From: Tessaracoccus aquimaris
GTDB lineage: Bacteria; Actinomycetota; Actinomycetes; Propionibacteriales; Propionibacteriaceae
Direction of reading: 5' to 3'
NCBI RefSeq assembly: GCF_001997345.1
Contig: NZ_CP019606.1
Coordinates: 930,001-994,000, forward strand
Length of the DNA: 64,000 bases
Shown piece after piece: positions 30,527 to 38,987 of this stretch. Both the position numbers and the translations under genes were made by a program. Below the pieces are notes generated by a model. That model ran no database searches. It was not told the DNA's origin and saw only the letters and a program-made list of their open reading frames with translations. Numbering within the stretch: position 1 is the stretch's first letter; each line of letters begins with the position of its first letter.

Positions 30527-31174
30527 TCAGCGCCCCAGCAGCCTTGCCAGCCAGGACTTCCTGGCGGGGGCGCCGGCCTCGAAGCGGTGCATCGGCATGT
30601 CCCACGGATCGATGGGCTCGATCTCGGCGGAGACCTCGTCCACGGGTGCCGACTCGCCACAGGTGCCAAGGATCCACAGCAGCGCGCTCTCTCCCAACTC
30701 CAGCGGGTGGTACGGGAAGCCGTCCATCGCGTGCTCGCCCTCGGCGTAGGGCTCCTCGAACGGCAGCAGCGGGCCAGCCAGCGCGGCCGTCAGACCCTCC
30801 GGCCCCGAGTCGAAGGTCACCTCGACCTTGCGGCCCTTGTAGTGCGAGGGAGTCACGTAACCGCAGAAGTCGACGACGCTGTGCACGGCCACCAGCCAGG
30901 CGCCCCTGCCGTCGCGTCGCGAGGCCTGCTGGAAGGCGGAGTCGACGTCAAGGAAGGCGATCAGCGTCGTCGGGCCCCAGGTGCCGACCCAGAGCACGCC
31001 CTCGTCCGGGAGCAGGGCGTCGTCGAGGGTGCCGGTCTCGGCGTAGCGCCAGGCGTCCGGAAAGAGCCGCTGCACCTGCGCCTGAGCGGCGTCCGCGCCG
31101 CCCTCCTGGTGACGCGCGATGTCCTCGCGGGGGATGCCGGGGGACAGCGCCAGCAGCGCGCACTTGGTACCCAT
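30527..31174 (-). CDS. DUF6928-like protein
   Basis: 215-aa soluble protein starting 'MGTKCALLALSPGIPRED' with 'WVGTWGPTTLIAFLDVDS' and 'AWLVAVHSVVDFCGYV' in the middle. These resemble the actinobacterial DUF6928 family, of unknown function. No signal peptide or catalytic motif is seen. ATG 31174 (CAT at 31172-31174). Divergent from the helicase gene and convergent with the phosphoesterase, with one base between the stops. Confidence 0.55.
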   Translation of the reverse strand: MGTKCALLALSPGIPREDIARHQEGGADAAQAQVQRLFPDAWRYAETGTLDDALLPDEGVLWVGTWGPTTLIAFLDVDSAFQQASRRDGRGAWLVAVHSVVDFCGYVTPSHYKGRKVEVTFDSGPEGLTAALAGPLLPFEEPYAEGEHAMDGFPYHPLELGESALLWILGTCGESAPVDEVSAEIEPIDPWDMPMHRFEAGAPARKSWLARLLGR

Positions 31175-31207
31175 GGTCGGCAAGCGTAGCGGGGTAGGGT
31201 GAGCACC

Positions 31208-33757
31208 ATGCCCAAGCTCACCGACCGCGTTCCCGGTGACGCGGACACCCTCTACGACCACTTCCAGGCCTGGGCGACCGAGCAGGGCATCAGCCTCTAC
31301 CCCCACCAGGACGAGGCCTCCATCGAACTGTTCTCCGGCAACAACCTGATCCTCGCCACGCCCACCGGGTCCGGCAAGTCGATGGTCGCGCTCGCGGCCC
31401 ACTTCGCGGCGCTCGCCACGGACCGGGTCTCGTTCTACACCGCGCCCATCAAGGCGCTGGTCTCGGAGAAGTTCTTCGCGCTGTGCCAGGTCTTCGGCGC
31501 CGACAACGTCGGTATGGTCACCGGCGACGCGTCGGTGAACTCCGACGCCCCCATCATCTGCTGCACGGCGGAGGTGCTCGCCAACATCGCCCTGCGCGAG
31601 GGCGAGGGCGCCGACGTCGGGATGGTAATCGCCGACGAGTTCCACTTCTACTCCGAGCCCGACCGCGGCTGGGCGTGGCAGGTCCCGCTGCTCGAACTGC
31701 CGCAGGCGCAGTTCCTGCTGATGAGCGCCACCCTCGGAGACGTCAGCGCGCTCGCCGAGCAGTTGAGCGAGCGCACCGGACGCTCCACCAGCCTCATCGA
31801 CGACGCCGAGCGGCCCGTTCCGCTGGTGTTCGAATACTCGATGACGCCGATCCAGGAGAAGGTCGTCGACCTGATCCAGGAGATGAAGGCGCCCGTCTAC
31901 ATCGTCCACTTCACGCAGGCGGAGGCGCTCGAGCGGGCGCAGGGGCTGCTCAGCGTCAACCTCATCACCCGCCACGACGCCGACCAGATCGCTGAGGAGA
32001 TCGGCGCGTTCCGGTTCGGCCCCGGCTTCGGCAAGATCCTGTCGGGCCTGGTCAGGCGCGGCATCGGCGTGCACCACGCGGGCATGCTCCCCAAGTACCG
32101 GCGCCTCGTCGAGCAGTTGGCCCAGACCGGCCTGCTCAGGGTGATCTGCGGCACCGACACCCTCGGCGTCGGCATCAACGTCCCGATCCGCACCGTGCTG
32201 TTCACGGGCCTCTCCAAGTACGACGGCAACCGGGTCAGGAAGCTTCGCTCCCGCGAGTTCCATCAGATCGCGGGACGCGCGGGGCGCGCCGGATTCGACA
32301 CCGTCGGCTTCGTCGTCGTGCAGGCCCCCGAACACGTCATCGAGAACGAGAAGGCCCTCGCCAAGGCAGGCGACGACCCGAAGAAGCGCAAGAAGGTCGT
32401 CCGGAAGAAGGCCCCCGACGGTTTCGTCGGCTGGAACGAGGAGGCCTACGACAAGATCATCGTGGCCGAGCCTGAGAACCTGACCAGCCGGATGCAGGTC
32501 ACCCACGGCATGCTGCTCAACGTCGCCCAGCGGCCGGGCAACAGTTACGAGGCCATGAAGGCGCTGATCGACTCGAGCCATGAGACGCCTGACCGGCGGC
32601 GGACCCTCAAGCGCCGCGCCCTCTCGCTGACCCGCGGGCTGCTGAGCTCCGGCGTGCTCGTCAAGCTGAAGGAGCCCGACTCGCACGGTGGGTGGTGCGT
32701 GATGGCCGACTCGGTCGGCGAGGACTTTGCGCTCAACCAACCACTCGCGCCGTTCGCCGTCGCCTCGCTCGAACTCCTCGACAAGGAGTCACCGACCTAC
32801 CACCTCGACGTCGTCTCCGTCATGGAGGCGGTGCTGGAGGATCCGTTCCAGGTGCTGCTCGGCCAGCAGTTCGTCGCGCGCGGCGAGGCGGTCGCGCAGA
32901 TGAAGGCCGACGGGATCGAGTACGACGAGCGGATGGAACTGCTCGAGGAGGTCACCTGGCCCAAGCCGCTTGCCGAACTGCTGGAGCACGCGATCGGCAT
33001 CTACGCGCAGTCGCACCCGTGGGTCGACGCGTCGGCGCTGTCGCCGAAGTCGGTGGTGCGCGACATGTGGGAGCGCGCCATGAACTTCACGCAGTTGATC
33101 TCCTTCTACAAGTTGCAGCGCAGCGAGGGGACCGTGCTGCGGTACCTGTCCGACGCGTACCGGGCACTTCGCCACACCGTCCCCGAGGACTTCCGCACCG
33201 AGAGCTTCGACGACCTCGTCGAGTGGCTGGGGGAGGCGGTTCGGCAGACCGACTCGTCGCTGCTCGACGAGTGGGAGGCGCTCACCGATCCGGACAAGGT
33301 CGCAGCGGCCGCCGAGTTGGCGGCCCAGGGCGCGCCGCCCCCGCCGCCGCGCCCCGTCACCGGCAACGAGCGCGCCTTCACCGCGATGATCCGCACCGCC
33401 ATGTTCCGCCGCGTCGAACTGGCGGCGCTCGACAGGTGGGAGGAACTCGGCAAGCTCGAGGCATCCGCGGCAGGGTTGGCGGACCCGCCGCTCGAGGTGG
33501 CGATGGACGCCGAGGCCTGGGACGAGGCCCTCGCGGGGTATTGGGACGAGCACGAGGACATCGGCACGGGCGGTGCCGCGCACGGCCCGCACCTGCTGGA
33601 CATCGACAAGGGCAAGGACCACTGGCGCGTCACGCAGATCATCGACGACCCGGCGGGCAACCACGACTGGCGCATCGTCGCCGACGTCGACCTCCCGGCC
33701 AGCGACGCCGCGGGCGCCGCGATCGTCCGAACCTTGGAGTTCACAAGGCTGGACTAG
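31208..33757 (+). CDS. DEAD/DEAH-box RNA helicase with C-terminal DUF3516 domain
   Basis: 849-aa superfamily 2 helicase. Motifs: Walker A 'ATPTGSGKSM' (about residue 50), DExH 'IADEFHFY', motif III 'LLMSATLGD', motif V 'GTDTLGVGINVP' and motif VI 'QIAGRAGRAG'. The last ~400 residues match the DUF3516 extension found with these actinobacterial helicases. The role is presumed RNA metabolism. ATG 31208 chosen; in-frame GTG 31199 is an alternative. The IS-derived sequences begin 10 bases after the stop. Confidence 0.88.
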   Translation: MPKLTDRVPGDADTLYDHFQAWATEQGISLYPHQDEASIELFSGNNLILATPTGSGKSMVALAAHFAALATDRVSFYTAPIKALVSEKFFALCQVFGADNVGMVTGDASVNSDAPIICCTAEVLANIALREGEGADVGMVIADEFHFYSEPDRGWAWQVPLLELPQAQFLLMSATLGDVSALAEQLSERTGRSTSLIDDAERPVPLVFEYSMTPIQEKVVDLIQEMKAPVYIVHFTQAEALERAQGLLSVNLITRHDADQIAEEIGAFRFGPGFGKILSGLVRRGIGVHHAGMLPKYRRLVEQLAQTGLLRVICGTDTLGVGINVPIRTVLFTGLSKYDGNRVRKLRSREFHQIAGRAGRAGFDTVGFVVVQAPEHVIENEKALAKAGDDPKKRKKVVRKKAPDGFVGWNEEAYDKIIVAEPENLTSRMQVTHGMLLNVAQRPGNSYEAMKALIDSSHETPDRRRTLKRRALSLTRGLLSSGVLVKLKEPDSHGGWCVMADSVGEDFALNQPLAPFAVASLELLDKESPTYHLDVVSVMEAVLEDPFQVLLGQQFVARGEAVAQMKADGIEYDERMELLEEVTWPKPLAELLEHAIGIYAQSHPWVDASALSPKSVVRDMWERAMNFTQLISFYKLQRSEGTVLRYLSDAYRALRHTVPEDFRTESFDDLVEWLGEAVRQTDSSLLDEWEALTDPDKVAAAAELAAQGAPPPPPRPVTGNERAFTAMIRTAMFRRVELAALDRWEELGKLEASAAGLADPPLEVAMDAEAWDEALAGYWDEHEDIGTGGAAHGPHLLDIDKGKDHWRVTQIIDDPAGNHDWRIVADVDLPASDAAGAAIVRTLEFTRLD

Positions 33758-33766
33758 GGCGCGTCC

Positions 33767-33845
33767 TTGAGCATGTTTGGTAAGTCGTTTGCGCTGGAGA
33801 GCCTTTTGCACGTTCCAATCGCAACGAGCAACCAAACATGCTCAA
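33767..33845. mobile_element. 79-bp miniature IS30-type element (both ends, no interior)
   Basis: The first ~37 bases match the left end of the full element at 33918 (TTGAGCATGTTTRGTA... then GCGCTGGAG), and the last ~42 match its right end (TTTTGCACGTTCCAA ... CAACGAGCAACCAAACATG). The outer 23 bases form an inverted repeat with about three mismatches. It therefore looks like an internally deleted relative (MITE) lying 72 bases from the full copy. Confidence 0.75.
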
Positions 33846-33866
33846 GTCGGTGACCTAAGCCGAGCC
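33846..33866. repeat. Copy of the uppS 3' end beside the miniature element
   Basis: This 21-bp segment matches 35294-35314 at 19 of 21 positions. The second copy contains the last codons and stop of uppS and directly follows the right end of the full IS30 element, exactly as this one follows the miniature element. Both IS-type elements thus share the same right flank, which implies a local duplication. Confidence 0.7.
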
Positions 33867-33917
33867 TGGTCAAGGCCCTGCCGGAACAGAGTCGGGGACG
33901 GTCGGGCCGGGTGAGAT

Positions 33918-35293
33918 TTGAGCATGTTTAGTACGTCGTTCGCGCTGGAGGGGCGGGCTCAGGTGGTGGGTGCAACAACTTGGTTGGAGGGTTGTTGTGT
34001 CGTATCCGGGTGTGGTTCGGGAGATGGTGTTAGCCAGGATCGCTGGGGGTGAGTCTGGGTTCGCGGTAGCGCGGGAGACCGGGATTGGTCACGCGAGTGT
34101 GCGGAGGTGGGCCAAGCTCGCTGGTATGAGTTTCCAAGTTGGCCGTTTAGGTGGTGTCCCAGGAGCGGCGGAGCATCGACGTAAACGTCCCCTGCAACGG
34201 ATCGAGCCTCAGATCGAGGAGGCTGACTGGGTCGACCCGCGAGGGTGTTTGACCCGGGAAGCTCGGGTCGTGATCGAGGTCCGACTCCGGGACGGCTGGT
34301 CCCAATCGAAGATTGCTGCCGTGCTCGGGGTGCATCGGTCAACGGTGTCGCGTGAGGTTCGACGGGTTCCTGGCCGGTATCGGGCCAGACCCGCCCAGCG
34401 CGCCAGGCAGGCTGCCGCTCGACGACCACGACCCTCGAAGCTTGGTCCCGGGACACCACTGCGCCGGGAGGTGATCACCGGTTTGAGCGGGCGGTACTCT
34501 CCCGAACAGATCGCTGGACGACTGAAACGACAGTTCCCTGACCGGCAGGATATGTGGGTGAGCCACGAAACGATCTATCAGGCGCTCTACGTTCAAGGGG
34601 CTGGCGCGCTCCGGCATGAACTGACCGTGGAGAAGGCACTCCGGTCAGGCCGGAAGAGCCGCAAACCGCAGTCGAAACTGGTCGGCGCGCCGGTGTCGTC
34701 CAGGTCCTGGATCGGGCCTGACACGATCATCACTGCCCGACCAGTCGAAGCCCTCGATCGGGCAGTACCTGGCCATTGGGAAGGTGACCTCGTGATCGGC
34801 CGCGACTCGCGTTCGGCGTTGATCACCCTGAACGAACGCGCTTCACGGTTCACGCTGATCTCCAGGCTCGATACCCATGACTCGGTCACCGTCACTGACC
34901 GGCTGCAGGAGATGATCCACCGGCTCCCCGCCGCGGCGTTCAAGACGTTGACCTGGGACCAAGGAGTCGAGATGGCCCGGCATGCTCAGTTCACGATCGC
35001 GAGCGGTATCCGGGTGTTCTTCTGTGATCCTCACTCGCCCTGGCAGCGGCCCACCAACGAGAACGGGAACGGACTCATCAGAGATTTCTTCCCGAAGGGC
35101 ACTGATTTCACCACCGTGACCGATCAAGAGATCGCCGACATGGAGACCAGCCTCAACAACAGACCCCGCAAGGTCTTGAACTTCGCCACCCCCGCTGAAA
35201 CACTCCAACAAATACTCAACGTTGCGTCGACCACTTGAAACCGCCAGGGCTTTTTGCACGTTCCAACTACAACGAGCAACCAAACATGCTCAA
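33918..35293 (+). mobile_element. IS30-family insertion sequence (about 1376 bp)
   Basis: Bounded by imperfect terminal inverted repeats: left begins TTGAGCATGTTTAGTA at 33918, and the right end reads ACCAAACATGCTCAA up to 35293. It encodes one IS30-type transposase. The base composition is visibly less GC-rich than the neighbours. No clear 2-3 bp target duplication is seen (GAT left, GTC right), so boundaries may be off by a few bases or the ends were rearranged. Confidence 0.85.
33997..35238 (+). CDS. IS30 family transposase
   Basis: 413-aa DDE transposase. N-terminal helix-turn-helix segments include 'WSQSKIAAVLGVHRSTVSRE' (about residue 95). The catalytic core shows Asp in 'HWEGDLVIGRD', Asp in 'LTWDQGVEMARH' and Glu in 'RPTNENGNGLIRDFFPKGTD', the IS30 signature. 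GTG 33997 is chosen for its GGAGG six bases upstream; the frame is open from 33970. The gene appears intact, so the element may be active. Confidence 0.92.
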   Translation: MSYPGVVREMVLARIAGGESGFAVARETGIGHASVRRWAKLAGMSFQVGRLGGVPGAAEHRRKRPLQRIEPQIEEADWVDPRGCLTREARVVIEVRLRDGWSQSKIAAVLGVHRSTVSREVRRVPGRYRARPAQRARQAAARRPRPSKLGPGTPLRREVITGLSGRYSPEQIAGRLKRQFPDRQDMWVSHETIYQALYVQGAGALRHELTVEKALRSGRKSRKPQSKLVGAPVSSRSWIGPDTIITARPVEALDRAVPGHWEGDLVIGRDSRSALITLNERASRFTLISRLDTHDSVTVTDRLQEMIHRLPAAAFKTLTWDQGVEMARHAQFTIASGIRVFFCDPHSPWQRPTNENGNGLIRDFFPKGTDFTTVTDQEIADMETSLNNRPRKVLNFATPAETLQQILNVASTT

Positions 35294-35302
35294 GTCAGTG
35301 AC

Positions 35303-36067
35303 CTACGCCGAGCCGAAGCGACGGTCGCGGCTCACGTACTGTTCGACGGCGGCCCAGAGGTCGCGGCGGTCGAAGTCGGGCCACAGCCGGTCCAGGAAGA
35401 TCAGTTCGGCATAGGCCGATTGCCACAGCAGGAAGTTCGACGTGCGCTGCTCACCGGAGGAACGCACGAACAGGTCGACGTCGGGGATCTCCGGCTCGTC
35501 GAGGAACTTCGCGAACCGCGCCTCCGTCAGCCGCTCCGGGTCCAGTTTCCCCGCCGCGGCCTGCCTGGCGATCTCGCGGGCGGCGTCGACGATCTCTGCG
35601 CGGCCGCCGTAGTTGACGCAGAACTGCAGCGTCAACGTGTCGTTGTCCCTGCTCATCTCCTCGGCGACCTCGAGTTCCTTGATCACCGAGCCCCACAGCC
35701 GCGGACGGCGACCGGCCCAGCGGATCCTCACGCCCAGGTCGTTGAGTTCGTCGCGGCGCCGGTGGATGACGTCGCGGTTGAAGCCCATCAACCAGCGCAC
35801 CTCGTCGGGCGAGCGCTTCCAGTTCTCCGTGGAGAACGCGTAGGCCGACAGGTAGGGGATGCCGAGTTCGATCGCGCCGTGAATGACGTCGAGCAGGGAC
35901 GCCTCACCCATCGCGTGTCCCTCGGTGCGCTTGAGGCCCCGCTGCTTCGCCCAGCGCCCATTGCCGTCCATCACGACGGCGACGTGCTGGGGCAACGCCT
36001 TCGCGGGCAGTTTGGGGGCGACGGCTCCGCTGGGGTGGGGCGTGGGTCGACGGCGAGGCTGAGGCAC
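35303..36067 (-). CDS. uppS: Isoprenyl transferase (undecaprenyl diphosphate synthase type)
   Basis: 254-aa cis-prenyltransferase making the polyprenyl carrier for cell-wall synthesis. Conserved regions: '[18 protein letters not shown]' with catalytic Asp34, '[19 protein letters not shown]' and '[19 protein letters not shown]'. The last codons lie 10 bases from the right end of the IS30 element, so the insertion spared the gene. Divergent from recO with 31 bases between the starts. Confidence 0.95.
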   Translation of the reverse strand: MPQPRRRPTPHPSGAVAPKLPAKALPQHVAVVMDGNGRWAKQRGLKRTEGHAMGEASLLDVIHGAIELGIPYLSAYAFSTENWKRSPDEVRWLMGFNRDVIHRRRDELNDLGVRIRWAGRRPRLWGSVIKELEVAEEMSRDNDTLTLQFCVNYGGRAEIVDAAREIARQAAAGKLDPERLTEARFAKFLDEPEIPDVDLFVRSSGEQRTSNFLLWQSAYAELIFLDRLWPDFDRRDLWAAVEQYVSRDRRFGSA

Positions 36068-36098
36068 CTCTGAAGCCTAGCCGCCTACACTCGGGGTC

Positions 36099-36821
36099 GT
36101 GCCCACCTACCGTGACGAAGCAGTGGTGCTGCGGACCCACCAACTCGGTGAGGCCGACCGCATCATCACGCTGCTGACGCGCACCCACGGGAAGGTCCGC
36201 GCCGTCGCGAAGGGGGTGCGCCGCACGTCAAGCAAGTTCGGCGGCCGCCTCGAGCCGTTCCAGCACGTCGACATCCAGTTCGCGGAGGGCCGAGGCTCGC
36301 TTGAGGTCGTCACGCAGGTCGAGGCGCTGCACTCCAGCAGGCTGGCCGCCGACTACTCGCGCTTCACCGCGGCGCAGGTGCTCGTCGAGACGACCGACCG
36401 CCTGATCGCAGAGGAGGGGACGCCGTCGCTGCAGCAGTACCGACTGCTGCTCGGTGCGATCCTCGCGCTGGAGCGCGGCGATCTCCCCGCCCCACTGATC
36501 GTCGACTCGTTCCTGCTGCGCGCCCTGGCGATCGCCGGGTACGCCGTGGCGACGGCGTCGTGCGCCGAGTGCGGCAACGAAGAGGTCCGATGGTTCTCGC
36601 CCCAGGGCGGCGGCGCGGTGTGCACCGGGTGCCGCACGCCAGGCTCTGCGACCCTCGACGGTGACGACGTGGCGCACCTCGGCGCGCTGCTCGCGGGGGA
36701 CTGGGCGGCGGCGCTGACGGCGCAGCGCAACGTCGCGACGCGGGTCGACGGCATGGTGGTCGCCTACTCGACGTGGCACCTCGACCGGGCGCTCAGGTCG
36801 CTTCCCTACTTCGAGCGCTGA
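36099..36821 (+). CDS. recO: DNA repair protein RecO
   Basis: 240-aa recombination mediator for the RecFOR pathway. N-terminal OB fold: 'RDEAVVLRTHQLGEADRIIT' (residues 5-24). 'KVRAVAKGVRRTSSKFGGRL' is split across the DNA-binding face. The zinc site cysteines are in 'CAECGNE' and 'CTGCR' (about 150-175). GTG 36099 start. The final codons contain one copy of an 18-bp repeat that recurs 31 bases further on in the end of the zur gene. Confidence 0.95.
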   Translation: MPTYRDEAVVLRTHQLGEADRIITLLTRTHGKVRAVAKGVRRTSSKFGGRLEPFQHVDIQFAEGRGSLEVVTQVEALHSSRLAADYSRFTAAQVLVETTDRLIAEEGTPSLQQYRLLLGAILALERGDLPAPLIVDSFLLRALAIAGYAVATASCAECGNEEVRWFSPQGGGAVCTGCRTPGSATLDGDDVAHLGALLAGDWAAALTAQRNVATRVDGMVVAYSTWHLDRALRSLPYFER

Positions 36822-36871
36822 GGCTGTCACCCCGTCAATGCGCCAGCGGCCTGCCTACTTCGAGCGCTGAG
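36805..36871. repeat. 18-bp direct repeat spanning the recO and zur 3' ends
   Basis: CCTACTTCGAGCGCTGAG occurs at 36805-36822 and 36854-36871. The first copy encodes the RecO end 'YFER' plus stop on the + strand. The second encodes the regulator's end 'QRSK' plus stop on the - strand. One sequence thus supplies the termini of two convergent genes in different frames. Confidence 0.85.
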
Positions 36872-37265
36872 AGCACTCCTGGCAGAGCCCGAAGATCTCC
36901 AACTCGTGGCCGGTGTCGGTGAAGCCGTGCGCGCTGGCGACCTTGGAGGCCCACTCCTCGACCTCGTGCGCCGCGATCTCGATCGAGAACCCGCACGAGC
37001 GGCACACCAGGTGGTGGTGGTGCCCCTCCGAGCAGGCCCGGAAGGCCGACTCGCCGTCGGGGGTGCGCAGCACGTCGACCTCGTCGGCCTCGGCCATCGC
37101 CTGAAGCGCGCGGTAGACGGTCGCCAGCCCCACCTTGGCGCCGCCCTCGCGTAACTGGTCGTGGATCTGCTGGGCGGTGCGGAACTCCTCACCACCCAGC
37201 AGCAGGTCTCGAACCGCGGCCTTCTGCCACGTCTGACGCGTGGCGGCCGGCTTAGTGCTCGTCAT
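36855..37265 (-). CDS. zur: Fur-family transcriptional regulator, probable Zur
   Basis: 136 aa. The N-terminal winged helix includes 'FRTAQQIHDQLREGGAKVGL' (about 30-49) and 'ATVYRALQAMAE'. The metal sites include 'HHHHLVCRSCGF' and a second Cys pair 'CQEC'. It is the last gene of the znu operon, with ATG 37265 overlapping znuB by 14 bases, which argues for zinc rather than iron sensing. A Zur-box-like palindrome lies at the front of the operon. Confidence 0.88.
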   Translation of the reverse strand: MTSTKPAATRQTWQKAAVRDLLLGGEEFRTAQQIHDQLREGGAKVGLATVYRALQAMAEADEVDVLRTPDGESAFRACSEGHHHHLVCRSCGFSIEIAAHEVEEWASKVASAHGFTDTGHELEIFGLCQECSQRSK

Positions 37266-38238
37266 AGTGGTCTCCATGCCAGGCGTGCCGATGGCCGTCG
37301 TGCACGTAGTCGATGTGGTCGCCGTGCTGGATCTCCCTGCCACCGACCGCGGCCGGCGCGCGGGTGTATTCCCGCTCGGCCGGCTCGTGCGGGTGGTCGC
37401 CGTGGTCGGCGATGAACGGGATGAACCGCTCTTCCCGGCGCAGCCTCTTGCCGACCAGCCAGGAGAGGCCGAGCAGCGCGATCGCCGTCACGACGATCGT
37501 GGCGCCGGTGGCGGTGTCGAGGTAGAACGAGCCGACGGTGCCACCGAGCGCCGCGAGCACGCCGATGCCCATGGCGCCGAAGAAGGAGGAGAAGAAGCCG
37601 ACGAAGGCCTGTTGCGCGGTGGCGACCGGGATCACCATCAGCGCGCTGACCAGCAGCAGCCCGACGGTGCGCATCGACAGCGTGACGGTGACGGCGGCGA
37701 GCACCACGACGAGCAGGTTCAGCCATCGCACCCGGATGCCGAGCACCTCGGAGTAGTCCTCGTCCACCGAGACGGAGAACAGCCGGGGGGCGAGCCCGAC
37801 GGTGCACACCAGGATCACCACGGCGAGCGCGACAATGACCCACACGTCGGCCTGGCTGACGGAGGTCAGCGAGCCGAACAGGTATGACGACAGTCCGCCC
37901 GCGCCCTGGCCCGCCATGCCAGCCATCAGCACGCCGGAGGCGAGGCCGCCGTAGAACAGGATCGCGAGGCCGAGGTCGCCGGAGGCCTTGCCGTTCTGGC
38001 GCAGCAGTTCGACGATCACGGCGCCGGTGACACACACCACGACGGCGACGGGCAGCGGGGCCCAACCGGTCAGCATCGCGAGGCCGACGCCCATGATCGC
38101 GACGTGGCCGAGCCCGTCGCCGAGCAGCGACATGCGCTTCTGGACGATGAAGGTGCCGATCGCCGGGGCGATGAGACCGCTGAGAACGGCGGCGATCATT
38201 GCCCGCTGCATGAACGGAAGCGAGAAGATCTCGATCAT
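37252..38238 (-). CDS. znuB: Zinc ABC transporter permease ZnuB
   Basis: 328-aa metal ABC-3 family permease with about eight membrane spans, e.g. 'MQRAMIAAVLSGLIAPAIGT' at the N-terminus and 'MRTVGLLLVSALMVIPVATA'. The C-terminal ~50 residues form an unusual His/Asp-rich cytoplasmic tail ('HGDHIDYVHDGHRHAWHGD'), which could bind zinc. ATG 38238 overlaps znuC by four bases. zur overlaps the 3' end. Confidence 0.93.
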   Translation of the reverse strand: MIEIFSLPFMQRAMIAAVLSGLIAPAIGTFIVQKRMSLLGDGLGHVAIMGVGLAMLTGWAPLPVAVVVCVTGAVIVELLRQNGKASGDLGLAILFYGGLASGVLMAGMAGQGAGGLSSYLFGSLTSVSQADVWVIVALAVVILVCTVGLAPRLFSVSVDEDYSEVLGIRVRWLNLLVVVLAAVTVTLSMRTVGLLLVSALMVIPVATAQQAFVGFFSSFFGAMGIGVLAALGGTVGSFYLDTATGATIVVTAIALLGLSWLVGKRLRREERFIPFIADHGDHPHEPAEREYTRAPAAVGGREIQHGDHIDYVHDGHRHAWHGDHYDEH

Positions 38239-38987
38239 GTGAGGCTCCCGGCGATCGGGTCGGACAGGCCGATGGGGTCGTGGTGGGATTCCTCGTCGGC
38301 GCAGGTTGAGCCGAGGACCGGGTCGCCCTCGACGATCCGCCCGTCGCACAGCGTCACGCTGCGGTTGAGGATCGCGGCCATCGGGCCGCGCTCGTGCAGC
38401 ACGACGAGCAGGCCGAGGCCGTCGTCGCGAAGCCTGCCGAGCAGTTGGGCGAGCCCAGCCTGGCTGTGCAGGTCGACGCCCGCGAGCGGCTCGTCCATCA
38501 CCAGTAGTCGCGGCTCCGAGGTGAGGGCGCGGGCGATCAGGACCCGCTGCTTCTGGCCGCCGGACAGCGATCGGAAGGGCCAGTCCGCCCTGGAGGCCAG
38601 GTCGACCTGCTCAAGGCAATCGTCGACGATGCGGCGATCCGAGCGGCTCAGCCACTGGAAAGGCTTCAGGTGCGCCAGTCGGCCGGCGGAGGCGATCTCG
38701 CGGACGGTGGCGTTCGGCACGGAGATGACGCTGTGCTGCGGCACGTAGCCGACCTTCCACCAGTCGCGGAAGCCGGGCACCTGCTGGTCGAACAGCGTGA
38801 TCTCGCCCTCCTGGTGGGGAAGGATGCCGAGCAGCGTGCGCACCAGGGTCGACTTGCCGGAGCCGTTGCCGCCGAGCAGGGCGACGGCCTCCCCGGCGGC
38901 GACGGTGAGCGAGACGTCACGCAGGATCGGCATGCCGCCGATCGAGACGTAGACGCCCTGCGCCCTGATCAGGTCAGGAACATCCAT
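38235..38987 (-). CDS. znuC: Zinc ABC transporter ATP-binding protein ZnuC
   Basis: 250-aa ABC ATPase. Walker A 'LLGGNGSGKSTLV', signature 'SLSGGQKQRVLIARAL', Walker B 'LLVMDEPLAGVD', and the switch His in 'LLVVLHERG'. Energises zinc uptake through ZnuB. Overlaps znuA upstream by 14 bases and znuB downstream by four, so the operon is translationally coupled. Confidence 0.94.
   Translation of the reverse strand: MDVPDLIRAQGVYVSIGGMPILRDVSLTVAAGEAVALLGGNGSGKSTLVRTLLGILPHQEGEITLFDQQVPGFRDWWKVGYVPQHSVISVPNATVREIASAGRLAHLKPFQWLSRSDRRIVDDCLEQVDLASRADWPFRSLSGGQKQRVLIARALTSEPRLLVMDEPLAGVDLHSQAGLAQLLGRLRDDGLGLLVVLHERGPMAAILNRSVTLCDGRIVEGDPVLGSTCADEESHHDPIGLSDPIAGSLT

Noticed and set aside
33909..35300. 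Target-site duplication of the IS30 element
   Set aside because: The bases outside the inverted repeats (GAT left, GTC right) do not match, so no duplication is claimed.
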